Assembly (NCBI GenBank): GCA_037176885.1
Contig: JAWWNJ010000004.1
Span: forward strand, 620,001-684,000
DNA: 64,000 nt
Direction of reading: 5' to 3'
Source: Favolaschia claudopus
Lineage: Eukaryota > Basidiomycota > Agaricomycetes > Agaricales > Mycenaceae
The translations under genes and the position numbers were made by a program. The notes beneath the pieces were generated by a model that did no database searches, was not told the origin of the DNA, and was given only the letters and a program-made list of their open reading frames with translations. Below are positions 36,861 through 48,527 of the stretch, in pieces; position 1 is the stretch's first letter; each line of letters begins with the position of its first letter.

Positions 36861-36924
36861 CGTTAGTCGCAGGTGAGCAGCACAACGAGCGCCGCAGTGA
36901 AGGCAAAGGGCAGAAGGGCAGGTG

Positions 36925-36961
36925 TCACAATGGGTCACAGTAGAGTCACAAAGTAGTCACG
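36925..36961. promoter_or_regulatory. Four helically phased GTCAC elements, CDC24/RAP1 divergent promoter
   Basis: GTCAC starts at 36925, 36935, 36946 and 36957, spaced 10, 11 and 11 bases. The cluster occupies the middle of the 130-base interval between the two start codons. The spacing puts all four on one face of the helix, which suggests cooperative protein binding. Confidence 0.45.
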
Positions 36962-36990
36962 CTGGACCCTCGCCACCACCACTTCACGCC

Positions 36991-39417
36991 ATGGCCCCCG
37001 GCAACGCTGTCGACAATGCTGACACTACCCTCTTCCTCGACCCCATGCTCGGCGTCCCCCTCGCCTTCTACCTCGACAAGGATATCCATGACCGACAGTC
37101 CCTCGTCGACCAAGTCAAGGTTCTCCCCGTCTCTTATCCTTCACAATGAGTCTTTACCCTCCTCAGAAACACGGCGGATCTGTTTCCCAGGGCTACAGCG
37201 GCGTCACATACATCCTCGGTCAATCAATCACCTTCTGATTCCCACTCATAGACCTTATTTCCTTCCAGTCGACCCTCATAAGCGCTCGGGCCAGAACCTA
37301 TATCGTCAATATGCAAACAAGAAGGGCAAGGTAGTTCTTGACGCCCGGTGGATCCGCGAATGCATCAATACCGCCGCTCTACAAACATTTGCCACCAATT
37401 GGGCTGGCTGCAAGGTCAATGGCACTGAAACGTCGGTCATTTGCCCTTCAGAACGCGTCCAGTCGCGTCTTGTCGCGTGCGACTAATCTTTGTCCAGCCA
37501 GATTCAAGAAAGCCCGCCTCCACGCGCTCGCACGCGTCAAGTTGAGCAATCCCAACACCAAGAACCTCCATCGCAACAGCAGCAGCCCATTCAGCAACCA
37601 CCTCTCCACATCGAACATCCCACGCACTACACCTTCCAGAGCTATGTTCCTCCGATCGCGCCCCCGCCACAGCAGGCATGGCAAGGGTCCTCTGCTATCG
37701 CCCCAGAGCAGACTCATCTTCCTCAGTCTCATATGCTTCACCGTACTGCCGCCACCGAGTATCGCCCTGATACGACTGCAGCATGGAATCACTACTCTCA
37801 GCCGGCCGCCTCGGTGAACCCTGCACCCAATGAGCAATACGACTATTCTAGATTTCGCCAAGATGAAACTAGCTGGACAACAGCCGATAATGCCACTTAC
37901 TATGATCCTGGGCCCAGTGTAAGTGCTGAACGCTGCTCGCATATCCTCACAAGTGATATTCAGACTGGTCTCAGTATGTGCAACCGTACCCGTCCACCAG
38001 TTACATGGAGGACCAGACGACACCGGAATCTGGCCCGTCGAACTTACCTCCCGACACCGCAGAGAAACCCCGCGGACGCAAACGTGCCCGGTCCACGGTA
38101 GGTCTTCTCGAATTGCCATCTCTATTTCGTTCAATTGATAACTCAGGGTAACGCGGGTACTACGACTCTTGTTGCGAATCGCGACCCACCAGCACGGTCT
38201 CCGACACCGCCGACTCGCGTTGTGAGAAGCACCTACGGCGGAAATCTGTTTACTGCGGACGATGTCGAATACCTCAAAAAGTACATTGATTATTGCCATG
38301 AACAGGGCTTGGTACTGAGGTATGTTGCCCTCCGTTCTTGCTTCGTCACGTTGTGATGTCTTTGCCACAGTTTGCGAGAGATATGCGAACGGATAGCTGT
38401 GAAGGTAGGTTCGGTCTATATCCTGAGCGGCTGCCTCTCTGAAATTCATCATAGGCTCCGCATCACACGTAGGAGATCGGTTTCATTCGGTGAATTTCTT
38501 TCATGACCCTTCTTATAGATTCTACTCTTGGCGTCGCTATTGCAACAAACACCAAATCCGTTTGGGCGGATATACGATGAACATTGACCGTTCCGTCTCT
38601 CCGAATGCCGATGGCGATGACGATGACGAATCCGAGCTGCCAATACCACAACCGGCGCCTAGTGGTCGTCCCCCAGGCGGATCTATTCACCATCTCGTTC
38701 ATACTGATACCACTGCCCCGCGGAATCGATCACCGACGCCACCCCGTGCCCTATTCCGTAGTACAACTGGAAAAGGTGTTGCATTCACAGACGACGATAT
38801 CACCTTCTTGGTGCGATTTATGGAATACCGCAGGCAAGTCAATTGTCTATCTTCATTACGAATATCAGATTCACCGGAATATCGGCGGCAGATCTCAAGG
38901 CAAGCTTGACATGGTTGCATTTTGGAAGGATGTCGCAGCCAAAGTGGGTCCCGATATTCATCTACTTTGCTTTACATCTATCTTTATGTTCCTACTCAAT
39001 GACAATCAAATGGCTGATACTTCCAACAGGCTCCTCATCACTCTCGGGCATCCTGGATGAAGTTTTGGCGCCGACATAAGCATGAATTGGAGCGCTCCGA
39101 GACCGATGCACCGTTACCCCTGCCACCGGAGAAGAAGATGCGCTACAGCCGTGCCGACGACATCCTACTCGCGAAGCACTTTGTTAATAAGAGAGAAGGC
39201 AAGAGTGATCAGATCTTCCAGGCCTTTGCGCGGATGGTACTACCCGCTCCCTCGTATAAATTTCCCGTCGTACTGACGTCAATGGCAACAGTATCCTCAT
39301 CACCCGTGGAAAGGGTGGCAAGAGCATCACCGCATTCATAAGGCTAAAATAGACCATTTCATTCAACGGCTCGCAAACGGCGAAACGCTGGAGGACGAAG
39401 AGGCCGATGCTGTATAG
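36991..39417 (+). CDS. RAP1: Rap1-like telomere protein: BRCT plus three Myb-like repeats
   Basis: The N-terminal BRCT domain reads FLDPMLGVPLAFYLDKDI, KHGGSVSQGYSGVTYIL, KGKVVLDARWIRECINTAAL. A Gln/Pro-rich linker follows, then three related Myb-type helices: TADDVEYLKKYIDYC..APHHTFYSWRRYCNKH (38250-38560), TDDDITFLVRFMEY..APHHSRASWMKFWRRH (38790-39080) and SRADDILLAKHFVNK..YPHHPWKGWQEHHRIH (39140-39350). BRCT plus Rap1-type Myb is the layout of shelterin Rap1. The first repeat uses a 14-base exon (38455-38468, APHHT) and the second a GC-donor intron (38834-38891). The end is acidic, EDEEADAV. DNA- versus TRF-mediated telomere binding cannot be told from the sequence. Confidence 0.85.
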
Positions 39418-39607
39418 CTGATATGTTGTTCGCGACGACCTGCTTGATTTTGTGTATGTAGAAGTCTTTGTAGCCTCACACACATTGGGACTATACCATG
39501 GTACCTTGTAATCAACTAATCAACGGATTTGCATCCGCTCTCTCGTATTTATTGTTCCTGAATCACATGCTTGTTTGCTTCCCTCCTCCCCCTCTTCCCC
39601 AGCCAGG

Positions 39608-41171
39608 ATGCTAACCCCAGACCAGCGCGACCAGGTCAGCTAGCTATCTTACGTCGGGCATTTGTTACAATATACGTTCTTCTCCAGTTCCATCGAGACG
39701 GGTGTGCTCATGGTTCCATTTACGCCATATAACAACCACCCAGTCAACTTGATTAGATATCTTGTGCTTCGGAATTTTGTTGAAGCTCCGGACGTTGCAA
39801 CCCTCCTCATGCGTTCCAAAACTCTACTCCAGGAGTTTAATATTGAAGACCATCCTCTCGTGAGTCGGGCACACATCAGAGAAGATCATCCAGTGTGCAT
39901 AACTCTTGGACATTCTTGAAGACCAAGTTTACGACTGGCGAAGACGATCATGTTGGCGATGCATACTTTTTAGAGTCGGGGGATAAGATGTGCGTTCGTG
40001 TTGTTATCGCCCCGGTTCCGTACTCGATATCCGCACAAGACGATATTTCCTCGAAGAAGATGCGTTGCTGGATGGGAAACTGACGCGGCCAAAGGAGTTC
40101 GCGGTTAACAAGATTGGCCATGGTAAGGCTGCTCATTATTTTTGCTGCACGCAGAGGCATTGACTCTCAACTTGAACCATTACAGCGCTCCACGAACTAG
40201 ACCCCGCATTCCGAAAGGCAAAACCCACCGAACTCATACTGTGTCATATTTTAAACTGTATGCTATCAGGTTACTCTGCAAAATGAACGGATGCGCGAGC
40301 TGGTTCGCGATCTCCAGTTTCATCGCGATCCTGTTGGTAAGGGGTGCTTGGGATGGTATTCGCAGTCATTATGAACGAATATCCTTACAGCTCTGCAATC
40401 CATGGTGATCACGAAGCAACCTCAGATTGGTGTGTCTCCCCGCTGTTTAATTCGCGATTACTTTGCTCAGCAGGTCAATAGGCGGTCAAGGTCGGTCCAA
40501 TTTTCACAACCATGGCTTGTGTTCTCTGCAATGACGCAACATTTCGATCAGTGGGCGAACATAACGATTCGTGCGCATTCTAAATACCCCGACTTTACGC
40601 AGTCTGATACACGATTGCCCCAGAACATTTTTGGTTGGTACCGAAATTCAATTTCGTTCTTGCGAATTTTCGGTGAACGGGGTTTGCTGATTGATCACTG
40701 TAGTACACTGACCCACCCAGTGCTTTGGGTTTCTGGATCGCCCTCGAACAGTGCACGGCCGATAACGGAGCGTTGTCGTTTCTTCCCGGCTCACATTTGA
40801 CGACCCCCATCACCAAACGGTTTGTGCGGGTTGCTGGAGGGGGCACGGGCTTCGAACCTCTGGTCGCTCCGGAGGTTGCCGAGCAGGTCGCAATGCAGAG
40901 TAAAGCCTCCGCTGATAAGTACATCCTCGAAACCTGCGAACCAGGTGAGTAAGATATGATGGTTGGGAAGTTCGATGGTGCCAATGTATGTTGAATAGGT
41001 GATCTGGTCCTAATACACGGTTCGGTTTTGCATAAATCTGAACGCAATACATCGGACAAAACAAGATTTGCCTACACCTTCCATATGATTGAAAACGTGG
41101 GTGCCCAGTACGACGAGAAGAATTGGTTGCAGCCCACGGCTGATATGCCATTTTCACGGATTTTGGTCTAA
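39608..41171 (+). CDS. Phytanoyl-CoA dioxygenase (PhyH) family protein
   Basis: Fe(II)/2-oxoglutarate oxygenase family; PHYHD1-like members hydroxylate acyl-CoA or small acids. Reads MLTPDQRDQ, FHRDGYLVLRNFVEAPDV, DDHVGDAYFLESGDKIRYF, NKIGHALHELDPAFR, LQSMVITKQPQIGG, QVGEHNDSTFLYTDPP (HxD iron ligands H-N-D), GFWIALEQCTADNGALSF, PGSH, then the distal His/Arg region VLIHGSVLHKSERN..TRFAYTFH. The iron-binding stretch is assembled from exons of 9 bases (40482-40490), 19 bases (40552-40570) and 10 bases (40624-40633). Other introns include about 39638-39690, one splitting the Gly of HRDG (about 39693-39750) and 40430-40481. Target substrate unknown. Confidence 0.85.
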
Positions 41172-41290
41172 GGGAAGCTGATCTTGGTCGCTGGTGATTC
41201 TACTACATTGTACGTACATGTATTTCGTTTCTGAATATTGATTGGTTGCTACGCCTATCACTGTGCCGCGTACTCTATGAAGGGTATCTT

Positions 41291-43298
41291 CTATTCATTT
41301 TGTTTCACTTGGCTTCTTCCTGCTTCTTCGATTTTCGCTAATCGCTTGATGTCATCGGGTTTTAGGTTGGCTACCTCGTCAATCAATGCAGGAAGGAAGG
41401 TCCCGACACCATGTACGTCCTCCCGTTTAGCAGCCAGTTCGGATGCAACGGTCAAAGTCAAAACCCTAAGGACAGTTAGCTCAATTCAAAGGAAACAATC
41501 GTAGACTTACGCGCCAACTGCTGCCGAAAAGAAATCTCCGCCCCGATCCAACCTACCTTGATGGTGATCGTCCTCATTTGCGAGTAGGTTCGCAGCCGCA
41601 CAAAAAGAAGCAATACAGGAGCCAAGCATACATCCTGACCCTGTAATCTTGCCCAGTAATGGGTCCCCATTTCTCAGTATCAAGACACGGTCGCCATCTG
41701 ATATGTAGTCGGTCTCTCCGGTCAACACGACAACGCAGCGTTCATTCCGCGCAAGCTGTCGAGCGAAATAAACCGGATCGTTGAAAGCACCTTGGCTATC
41801 GACACCCTTCGAAGCGACTTCGCTCGAGCCCGCGAGGGCAGCAAGCTCTCCCGCATTGCCTTTGATGACGGCTGCTTGCCAGCCATTTAACAACTCTGAA
41901 TATGAAGATGTAGACGCGAATTTCGAACCCAATTTAGTTGCGCACCGTTAACGCTGGTCTTGCGAAATTGAGATGCCCCAATGCCGACAGGGTCAAGGAC
42001 GATCGGGTTTCGAGAAGCGTTTGCGCATTGGCCGGCTTTCAACATCCCCTTCACGGACTCTGCAACGAGGGTTCCGATGTTGACCAATAAAGCGTGGCTT
42101 ATCTTCGACAGATCCGCCATCTCTTCAGGCGCGGTGGCCATGATGGGGCTTGCTCCGAGACTGAGGGTAATATTAGCAGATTGGTTCGCAACCACAACAT
42201 TTGTCATCTAACAACTGTGTAAAATCAGATTGAATGATATGACTAGAAAGAATGCGACCTGGTGGACCAGTGGACTCAGACGTCGAACAGCATCCTTCAT
42301 GGCCAGTGCCTTCTCTAAGGCGTCATCTCGCGACAATGACAAAGTTCTTGTTTGTGTCCTCTGATCTTCAGCTAGCCGGCTGGCTGTAAAGATGGACTTG
42401 AGCTGGTATGCCGCAGTTTGTGGATCCATGCGTGCAATAATATCGGAAACTACTGCAATTCCATCGAGCCAGTGTTCTGTAGCAGATACGGAGCCGTGCA
42501 TCAAGCGAGCCTGCCTAACATCAGACTCGACTTCATGAGTCCGATTAAACATCGCACCAGGTTGGTCGATTTGATACCGCCTGCACGCAAATTCAGAATT
42601 ACAACGAACGGTGGATCGTAATAGAACAGAGGCTGACCTATCGCAACTGCTTTGATATTGGAACCATCGAGCGCAGCCAACATTGGGCCCAAGCCCCGCA
42701 CGCCAATCGGCGTCTTGGTCAATTTCTTGGTCTGAGTATCCCAGACTGCGCCGAGACCAAGATAATCAGCGTTCGATTCCCTGGCAAGTCGAACTTCATC
42801 CACAGTATTACACGATATTCCTATGATCGTATCCTTGGGCAGCAGTTTGCGAGCAATCTGAATAGGCATATCGGTTTGCCCGAGATGTACACCTTGGGCG
42901 CCAACCGCAAGAGCAATGTCGATTCGGTCATTTATTATCAATGGAACATTGTATCGATCGCACAAGGCCTTGGATTCCTGGGCGACTTGGAGGAACTGCG
43001 AAGAAATAGTCCAGTGTTTGATATGGCGACGACTTGGTTGGATCGAGAAACGTTAACCTCGGCTGTATCTGCAGTCTTTTCCCGTATTTGAACGACAGTA
43101 ACACCACCAATTAGGGCCTGCACGTTCGGTTCAAGGAGCGGATGAGAGAAAATAAAATTTTAGGCACTTGTTCCAAACTTTCTAGGTAACTCTGGGAGCG
43201 TATGGAGACAGGGAAGGTTGTAATCGAAGGGGTCTTACCTTGCCCGGAGGCAGGAGAGTCCTGTCGGTTACAAGGTACAGGGAAAGGTCCAGGCTCAT
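41291..43298 (-). CDS. THI6: Bifunctional thiamine-phosphate synthase/hydroxyethylthiazole kinase
   Basis: Makes thiamine phosphate: the N-terminal half condenses HMP-PP with HET-P, and the C-terminal half phosphorylates hydroxyethylthiazole. Start MSLDLSLYLVTDRTLLP; then GGVTVVQIREK, ALCDRYNVPLIINDRIDIAL, GAQGVHLGQTDMP, GISCNTVDEV, YLGLGAVWDTQTKK (synthase). The kinase half has TNVVVANQSANITLSLG, GASPIMATAPEEMADL, NPIVLDPVGIGAS, AAVIKGNAGELAAL, ITGSGCMLGS (anion hole and catalytic Cys motif) and a helical tail ending SQVKQNE. Seven or so short introns. I looked for a TPP riboswitch upstream and did not find one. Confidence 0.93.
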
Positions 43299-43539
43299 GT
43301 CGTTGGTTGGATGCAACAAAGGATGGGATGACGTAATTAGATAAGGGTTACCTCTGATCATTGCCAGGACCTATAAAGACTTACACTCGAGACATGGGCA
43401 GTGTAACAAGATAGTGCTATTTAGGAATAATCGATACACAGAGATGAAGCTTTTATTCGTCAAAATATTCAACGAGCAAGAGATACCGCGCGATTGTCAT
43501 ATTATTCCGATTGCGCGGTCAGTATTTTGAGCGAAGAGG

Positions 43540-45501
43540 TCATTGAGGTGGCGGCGGCCCTATTTGAGGGCATCCCACTAAGCAGATAGAAATAATATCG
43601 AGAGAGAAACGAACCTCCTCGATCGAATCCTCTACCACCGCGGCCTCTTCCGCGCCCACGATCATCGCCCCGCCATTCACCCCGACCGCGGTATCCTGTG
43701 TAATTCATTGGATTAGACAGGCAAGACTTGTTCTGTAAAAGTCACATCACAAACCTCCGCGCCCACGGTCTCCTCCACGGAAGCCACGGTCACCGCCTCT
43801 AAACCCACCTCTGAAACCTCCCCGGTCCATTCCACGCTCGTTACCGCGGAAACTTCCTCTAGGTCTTCCACGTCCTCGAGCCTGAGTGAAGCCATCGTCT
43901 TCTTCGGGAGCGGCGGGAGCAGAAACCTCGGAAAGAGGCTCCGTATTGGCGGTATGGCCGTTGGTTTGAAGTTCTTCGACAGCCACAGGGGTTGCAGAAC
44001 CCGAAGTGCCGAACTTGGCATGCAGGCCGGCTATAGGCGGCAGTCCGCCCTCTTCATCATCCGCCGCCCAATCAAGAGCAGCATTGCTCTGGAACTAGGT
44101 TCAGTAAGCAGGGCCGTAGAGGTCCAAACCCATACAGAGCCTAACGCACCGAGTCTTCGGGAGGAGTAACGGTGGGGATAGGCTCGTCCGGCTGAATGTG
44201 GCCATTGACGGGCTCGATGATCTGCTCTTCTTGATGACCAGTGGCTTCGGAGCGCTCTACCCACTCTGCAGTTTCCTCGAAGGAGGGCTCTATCTCGCTC
44301 GCATTCAGGAAGGCATAGCTGCCAGACATCGACCCTGCTGGTTGCTGCGCGGACGCGGCAACTTCTGGACCGACTTCGGTGCTTGTCTCATTGGCCTCGA
44401 CATCGTCGTGTGCTGAAGCCGGGGCTTCGGGAGGGTTGAGTGCCAGTTGAGTAATTTCCAGGATCCGTGTGTCTGAGAAACATAAGTATCTAGAAAGGCG
44501 AGCGTATAAGGGGAGCAGATAATTACAAGGGACACCTTCAAAATCGCCTTGACCAAGCATGAACCCGGCCAACACAGCTTGATGAGTTTCTCCCGCTTCT
44601 GAAAGGAGAGCGTCCGCGGCGGCGAACACGGTAGAAAGTTCAGTTGTGTCCACGGTGGAAGCCGATTCACCAGATCCCAACAAAGACCGTAAGCGCAAGA
44701 CACTGAGAAGGTCAGAAACTTTGGCAAGGGCAGCAGTCTGAGCTTGAATGAATGCTTCGTTCCCTTGGATGGTGCTTGTGCTTACCTGTGCGGCCGCGAC
44801 TGCACTCGTTATGCGGGCTTTCTCAGCTCTTTCAGCTTCTTGACGCCGTTGAGTCGACTCATTGACGAGTTGAGCCTCGTGGGTCTGAGGTGCAGTTAAA
44901 GAATGGCGTTAGAGTGTGCGTAAACATGGGACACACCTCGACGGCTTTCTTGACTTCGCCGAGTTCCTTCTGTACTGCTTCCAGCCCGGGGAGGGTTTTC
45001 AATGTAGCTTTTTGGTCTTCGTTGAGCTTTTCCGCGTCGGTTGCAGCGTATGTTGTTATTCTCGACTATGAAAGCGAGTGCGTGAGCAAGCGTTGAATAC
45101 ACTGTGAAGACAAATATGACAGACAATTTTCTTAGAGGTGACTTTTAACCTTTTCTGAATGAGTTCAACGATTGGACTAGTCTTGGCGGCAGATTCTTCC
45201 TCGACGGGGATGGTTGAAGCAGTTTCGGGTTGAGCGACCAAGTCTGATGCAACGGCGCCAGCCTGAATATCAGCTTGTTCTGGAGCTTTGTCAATGGAGG
45301 CGGCAGAGGAGGATTCGATGACATCCGGAGCGCCAGACTCGCTCTGTCGATGCGATGAGTGAAGGCGTCAAAAAGAAAGCGAGCGAAAGAAAAAAGTACC
45401 CTTGGCTTCGTTTTGCGCTTTTTGCGAAGAGACTTCGAGGGTTCTTTTGGTGGAGGAGCGCCAGGAACGACGCGAACGGTAGGCTGAACAACTTCACTCA
45501 T
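43540..45501 (-). CDS. RGG-box, caprin-like RNA-binding protein
   Basis: The N terminus MSEVVQPTVRVVPGAPP is followed by KSLRKKRKTKP, an Ala/Glu-rich stretch with VELIQKRLKVTSKKI, a long coiled-coil region (KLNEDQKATLKTLPGLEAVQ, THEAQLVNESTQRRQEAERA), a helical segment (LSEAGETHQAVLAGFMLGQG), an acidic middle (AALDWAADDEGGLP) and a C-terminal RGG domain with many RGG/RGR/FRGG repeats, ending CPQIGPPPPQ. The order coiled coil plus acidic plus RGG tail resembles caprin-type translation/stress-granule proteins, but homology is not certain. A short intron near the end removes the RGG frame shift. Divergent from the BTB gene, 172 bases apart. Confidence 0.75.
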
Positions 45502-45673
45502 GTCTCCAGCAAATTGAGGAAAGAAAGAATTTCAGCCACGTGATATCAAGTGACGCGTTCAACCCACCGTTCGACTTTGACCAACTTCAACGCGACTCGC
45601 GCGACAGTCAAAACTTGTACACTCTCAGTCACTCTGCAACAACTTGCTGCTTATAGTCAAATTATCTTCATCT

Positions 45674-46831
45674 ATGGACGATTTCAGCACGAACCGGCAT
45701 AATGAAATACAACAATCCATTCAGACCAATCCCACTGGTGTTCCTGCTCGCCACCCAGATCTGTCCTTTTCCGATGGTAACATAGCAATCCTCGCTGGCT
45801 CTGTCTACTTCCTGGTCCACAAGGGTTTGCTCTGTCGACACTCCGTTCCGCTTCAACAAGCCACAAAAGCCCTCGAACCAGCCCGCGCTAAACAACTCGA
45901 AGGTCGGCCCATACTCCACGCCGATTGCACTCCCGAAGCCATGTATCACTTTCTTTCCGCTCTATATGATGGGATGTAAGTACACCAAAGTATCTTTGTG
46001 ACTTACGCGCGCCATTGACTCGTCAGGTCCAGACTCGATGTCAAAATAGATCCGCACAATTTTTCTGCAATCGATGCCATACTGCGCCTGGCCACAAACT
46101 ATCAAGTCAAGCATATTCGCGCAAGCCTTCTCCGGGAACTTCAACGTATGCAGTGGCCCGCCCGACTGTCACAATGGGAAGTTCGCGAAGCGGAAGCAAC
46201 AGACGCAAACGGTCAGTACGACGCACGGCTGCATTATGCACATCCAATGTAGGTCTCATCCGACCTTGGTGAGCTTTTTACTCACTTGTATCCAAGCCTC
46301 ATGATAAACCTGGCTCGAGCGATCCAAGCTCCCGAACTCCTTCCTTCGGCCTTTTACGATCTTTCGCGCTGTCCTGTTAGCGAGACGACGGCGGGATATA
46401 CAGATTTCGAAAGCATCGTTCACCATCTATCACAGGAGGATTTGATGAATCTTCTCAAGGGTCGAGAGCACGCATCGCGATTTCTTTCAACATTTGTGGT
46501 CAATGAGCTTGAAGGAAGGGCCCCCTCGGCCAATTGTGGTCATGGAGGAAACGAAGACGTTGGTCAGCGACGGACTTGTCAGGCAGCATTTGAGTCGATC
46601 ACTTTTGAGATCTTGCGGGACGTCAATGGTATAACGCACCGAAACTCCGATCCTCTATTCGCAATCGTAGATGCAGAGCTGATGCAGACTCGAGATGACG
46701 CGCACTCAGTTTTACGTGCCTGCGAATATTGCAGAACTGAATTTGGAGTGGCCGTGGATCATGCTCGGGAAGAATTCTGGAGCAAATTGCCGAGCTGGTT
46801 TGGCGTGGATCTCGAGGACGGAGTTTGGTGA
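45674..46831 (+). CDS. BTB/POZ domain protein
   Basis: The N-terminal BTB fold is seen as HPDLSFSDGNIAILAGS, VYFLVHKGLLCRHSVPL, and PEAMYHFLSALYDG, then NFSAIDAILRLATNYQVKHI and ASLLRELQRM. Fungal proteins of this type carry DNIVLQVE-like strands and a helical C-terminal part; here the latter reads NLARAIQAPELLPSAFYDL, LSQEDLMNLLKGREHAS and a Cys-bearing end (CEYCRTEF). Two introns (about 45977-46026 and 46218-46297). Family members expand strongly in Agaricomycetes; function is unknown and I see no Kelch or MATH domain. Confidence 0.8.
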
Positions 46832-47253
46832 ACAGCGTTAACGCCGGTAAATCAGGAGCTACACACTACCCCAGCGATGCTGATCCGATTCTAGCAAATT
46901 AAGCGGTGGTCAATCCACTGCCAATACTCTGCCAATCCGCACAATTCTGCCGTGCATGTGTTTATTCTTGGTAGCGACGGTTCAGGACGGTTCGTAAGGC
47001 CGTCGTCTTTGAATGAATTGAATTTTGTGAAACACCGCATTTACCACGTTGTGCGACAAGAGGCGACAAGTAGTGTTGGAAACAAGGTACGCGCCGACGA
47101 GCAGCCTTGGGGACGACTGTCGACGTCGAGTGAGCATCGCCTTGCGGATCCGATCTTTGGCATATCCTGGAGACGAAGTTGTGTTGCCGCTCGCGTGGCG
47201 AAACCAGAATGGGGAGAGCCACGTTTTTGGCATCAACCATCGCTGATTCTTGC

Positions 47254-47286
47254 AGGCCCCCGGTCACTGACATATAGGTCTGTAAC
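47254..47286 (+). repeat. Left terminal inverted repeat of MITE
   Basis: Thirty-three bases, identical to the reverse complement of 47494-47526. Confidence 0.92.
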
Positions 47287-47493
47287 CTCCATAGAGTAAA
47301 ACAACGTCCAATCTGAGAGGTCTATTTCGCGAACCAGCCATCTGACGGAGGTTTTGACTAGATAGGGCGATGCAGCTCCTCTAAACTAAGCGTTTGCGCG
47401 CATTTTCAGAAAAAAATCGTGGTTTTTGAAGCCGCCAGAGCGCCATCAGTGCCGAAAAATAGAGTAAATCAGGCCGAAATTCGGGTTTTCAAT

Positions 47494-47526
47494 GTTACAG
47501 ACCTATATGTCAGTGACCGGGGGCCT
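47494..47526 (-). repeat. Right terminal inverted repeat of MITE
   Basis: Thirty-three bases, perfect inverted copy of 47254-47286. Confidence 0.92.
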
Positions 47527-47728
47527 ATTCTTGCCCTATATGTCGACTGATGGTAACATTGCAAAGTTTGAAAAAAGTGTAACCGCTTGTAGCCGCACCA
47601 GGCTATGCTACCCATGCTTGGCCATTCAAAACCTTGCCAACGTACTGACAAGTATTTAATACGGAACGCGACCGTTGAGCTCACACTCCAACCCCCTCTC
47701 CTCCGCCCTCTCCGCCCTCTCCTTCATC

Positions 47729-48527
47729 ATGTACCACACACAATACACTGAGCAGGACCCAAAACCCACTCTGCCTTCCATTGGTCGCATATTTGACGGC
47801 GCACCCAATCAACAGCAGCCCGTCTATCGTCGCCCCTCATTGACTCTCCCCCCGCTCGATAATGCAACAAGTTGGAGAATATCCAACAGACAAATACCTG
47901 AGGATCTGGTCCGTCATGATTTCAAAATCTCCGTTTCCCATGTCCTGACTGTCTGTTGCAGGCTCGTGCCTACAGCTACCCTTCCATGTACCCGGAAGAC
48001 GCGTACAGATTCTCGGGCTACAACATGATGCCCCGCGGTCGAATTTCCCCCGAGTCCGACCCCGGCAGGGACGCATTGTCTTCAGCTAGCAGCTATTCGA
48101 GTTCATCATCCCCTTACGACAACCGTATGCCTTCCATGTCTCCCTACCGCCCGAGCAGTGCGCCACACTTGGGTGCATACCGCTCTACGCCGGCATACCA
48201 TCACTCGGCACCTTCCCATCCATTTTACGCTGCACGTCCTCCCTCTTCCGCCGCACGTCATCAATGCAGTTATTGCAACAAAAGGTTCAACCGCCCCAGC
48301 GGTCTTAAGATTCACCTCACAACGCACACCGGAGATAAACGTGAGTTTTCTGGCCAAGTCTTTTTTTACAACGACGAACTAACGCACGAATCTTAGCGTT
48401 TGTATGCCCTGAAGAAAGCTGCGGTCGCAGTTTTAGCGTCAGAAGCAACATGCGGCGACATGTCCGTATCGTTCACCAACTTGCCCGCGAGGGCAGCGGG
48501 GAGCCCCGTGCTGCATCCGAATCATGA
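47729..48527 (+). CDS. C2H2 zinc-finger protein
   Basis: Putative transcription factor with two C-terminal C2H2 fingers: CSYCNKRFNRPSGLKIHLTTH, then (after an intron) CPEESCGRSFSVRSNMRRHVRIVH, joined by the linker TGDKPF. The N-terminal two thirds are low-complexity, rich in Ser/Tyr/Pro (KPTLPSIGRIF, SSASSYSSSSSPYD). Starts at MYHTQYTEQD. Introns about 47889-47961 (joins IPEDL to ARAYSYP) and 48342-48395. The short SIGRIF-type N-terminal motif and two-finger end resemble basidiomycete regulators of unknown target. The MITE lies 200 bases upstream, within its promoter. Confidence 0.88.

Larger units (their letters stand above)
47246..47534. mobile_element. MITE (hAT-like) with target-site duplication
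   Basis: A 273-base element (47254-47526) has perfect 33-base terminal inverted repeats starting AGGCCCCCGGTCAC. It is flanked on both sides by the 8-base direct repeat ATTCTTGC (47246-47253 and 47527-47534). The interior has no coding capacity. An 8-base duplication is the hallmark of hAT-superfamily transposition, so this is a non-autonomous hAT MITE by inference. The perfect ends suggest recent insertion. The rest of the gap between the BTB and zinc-finger genes (46832-47728) shows nothing further. Confidence 0.88.

Noticed and set aside
39690..39760. Frameshift in the N terminus of the PhyH-family gene
   Set aside because: A GTGTGC donor splitting the Gly codon of HRDG and an acceptor before TATCTTGTG give HRDGYLVLRNF, so a normal intron explains it.
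40600..40640. Loss of the HxD iron motif in the PhyH-family protein
   Set aside because: The micro-exon path restores HND followed by STFL.
43299..43440. Possible TPP riboswitch upstream of THI6
   Set aside because: I searched the minus-strand leader for the paired CUGAGA and ACCUGAUC cores; only a reversed GATCAGAGG-like string is present, so there is no support.
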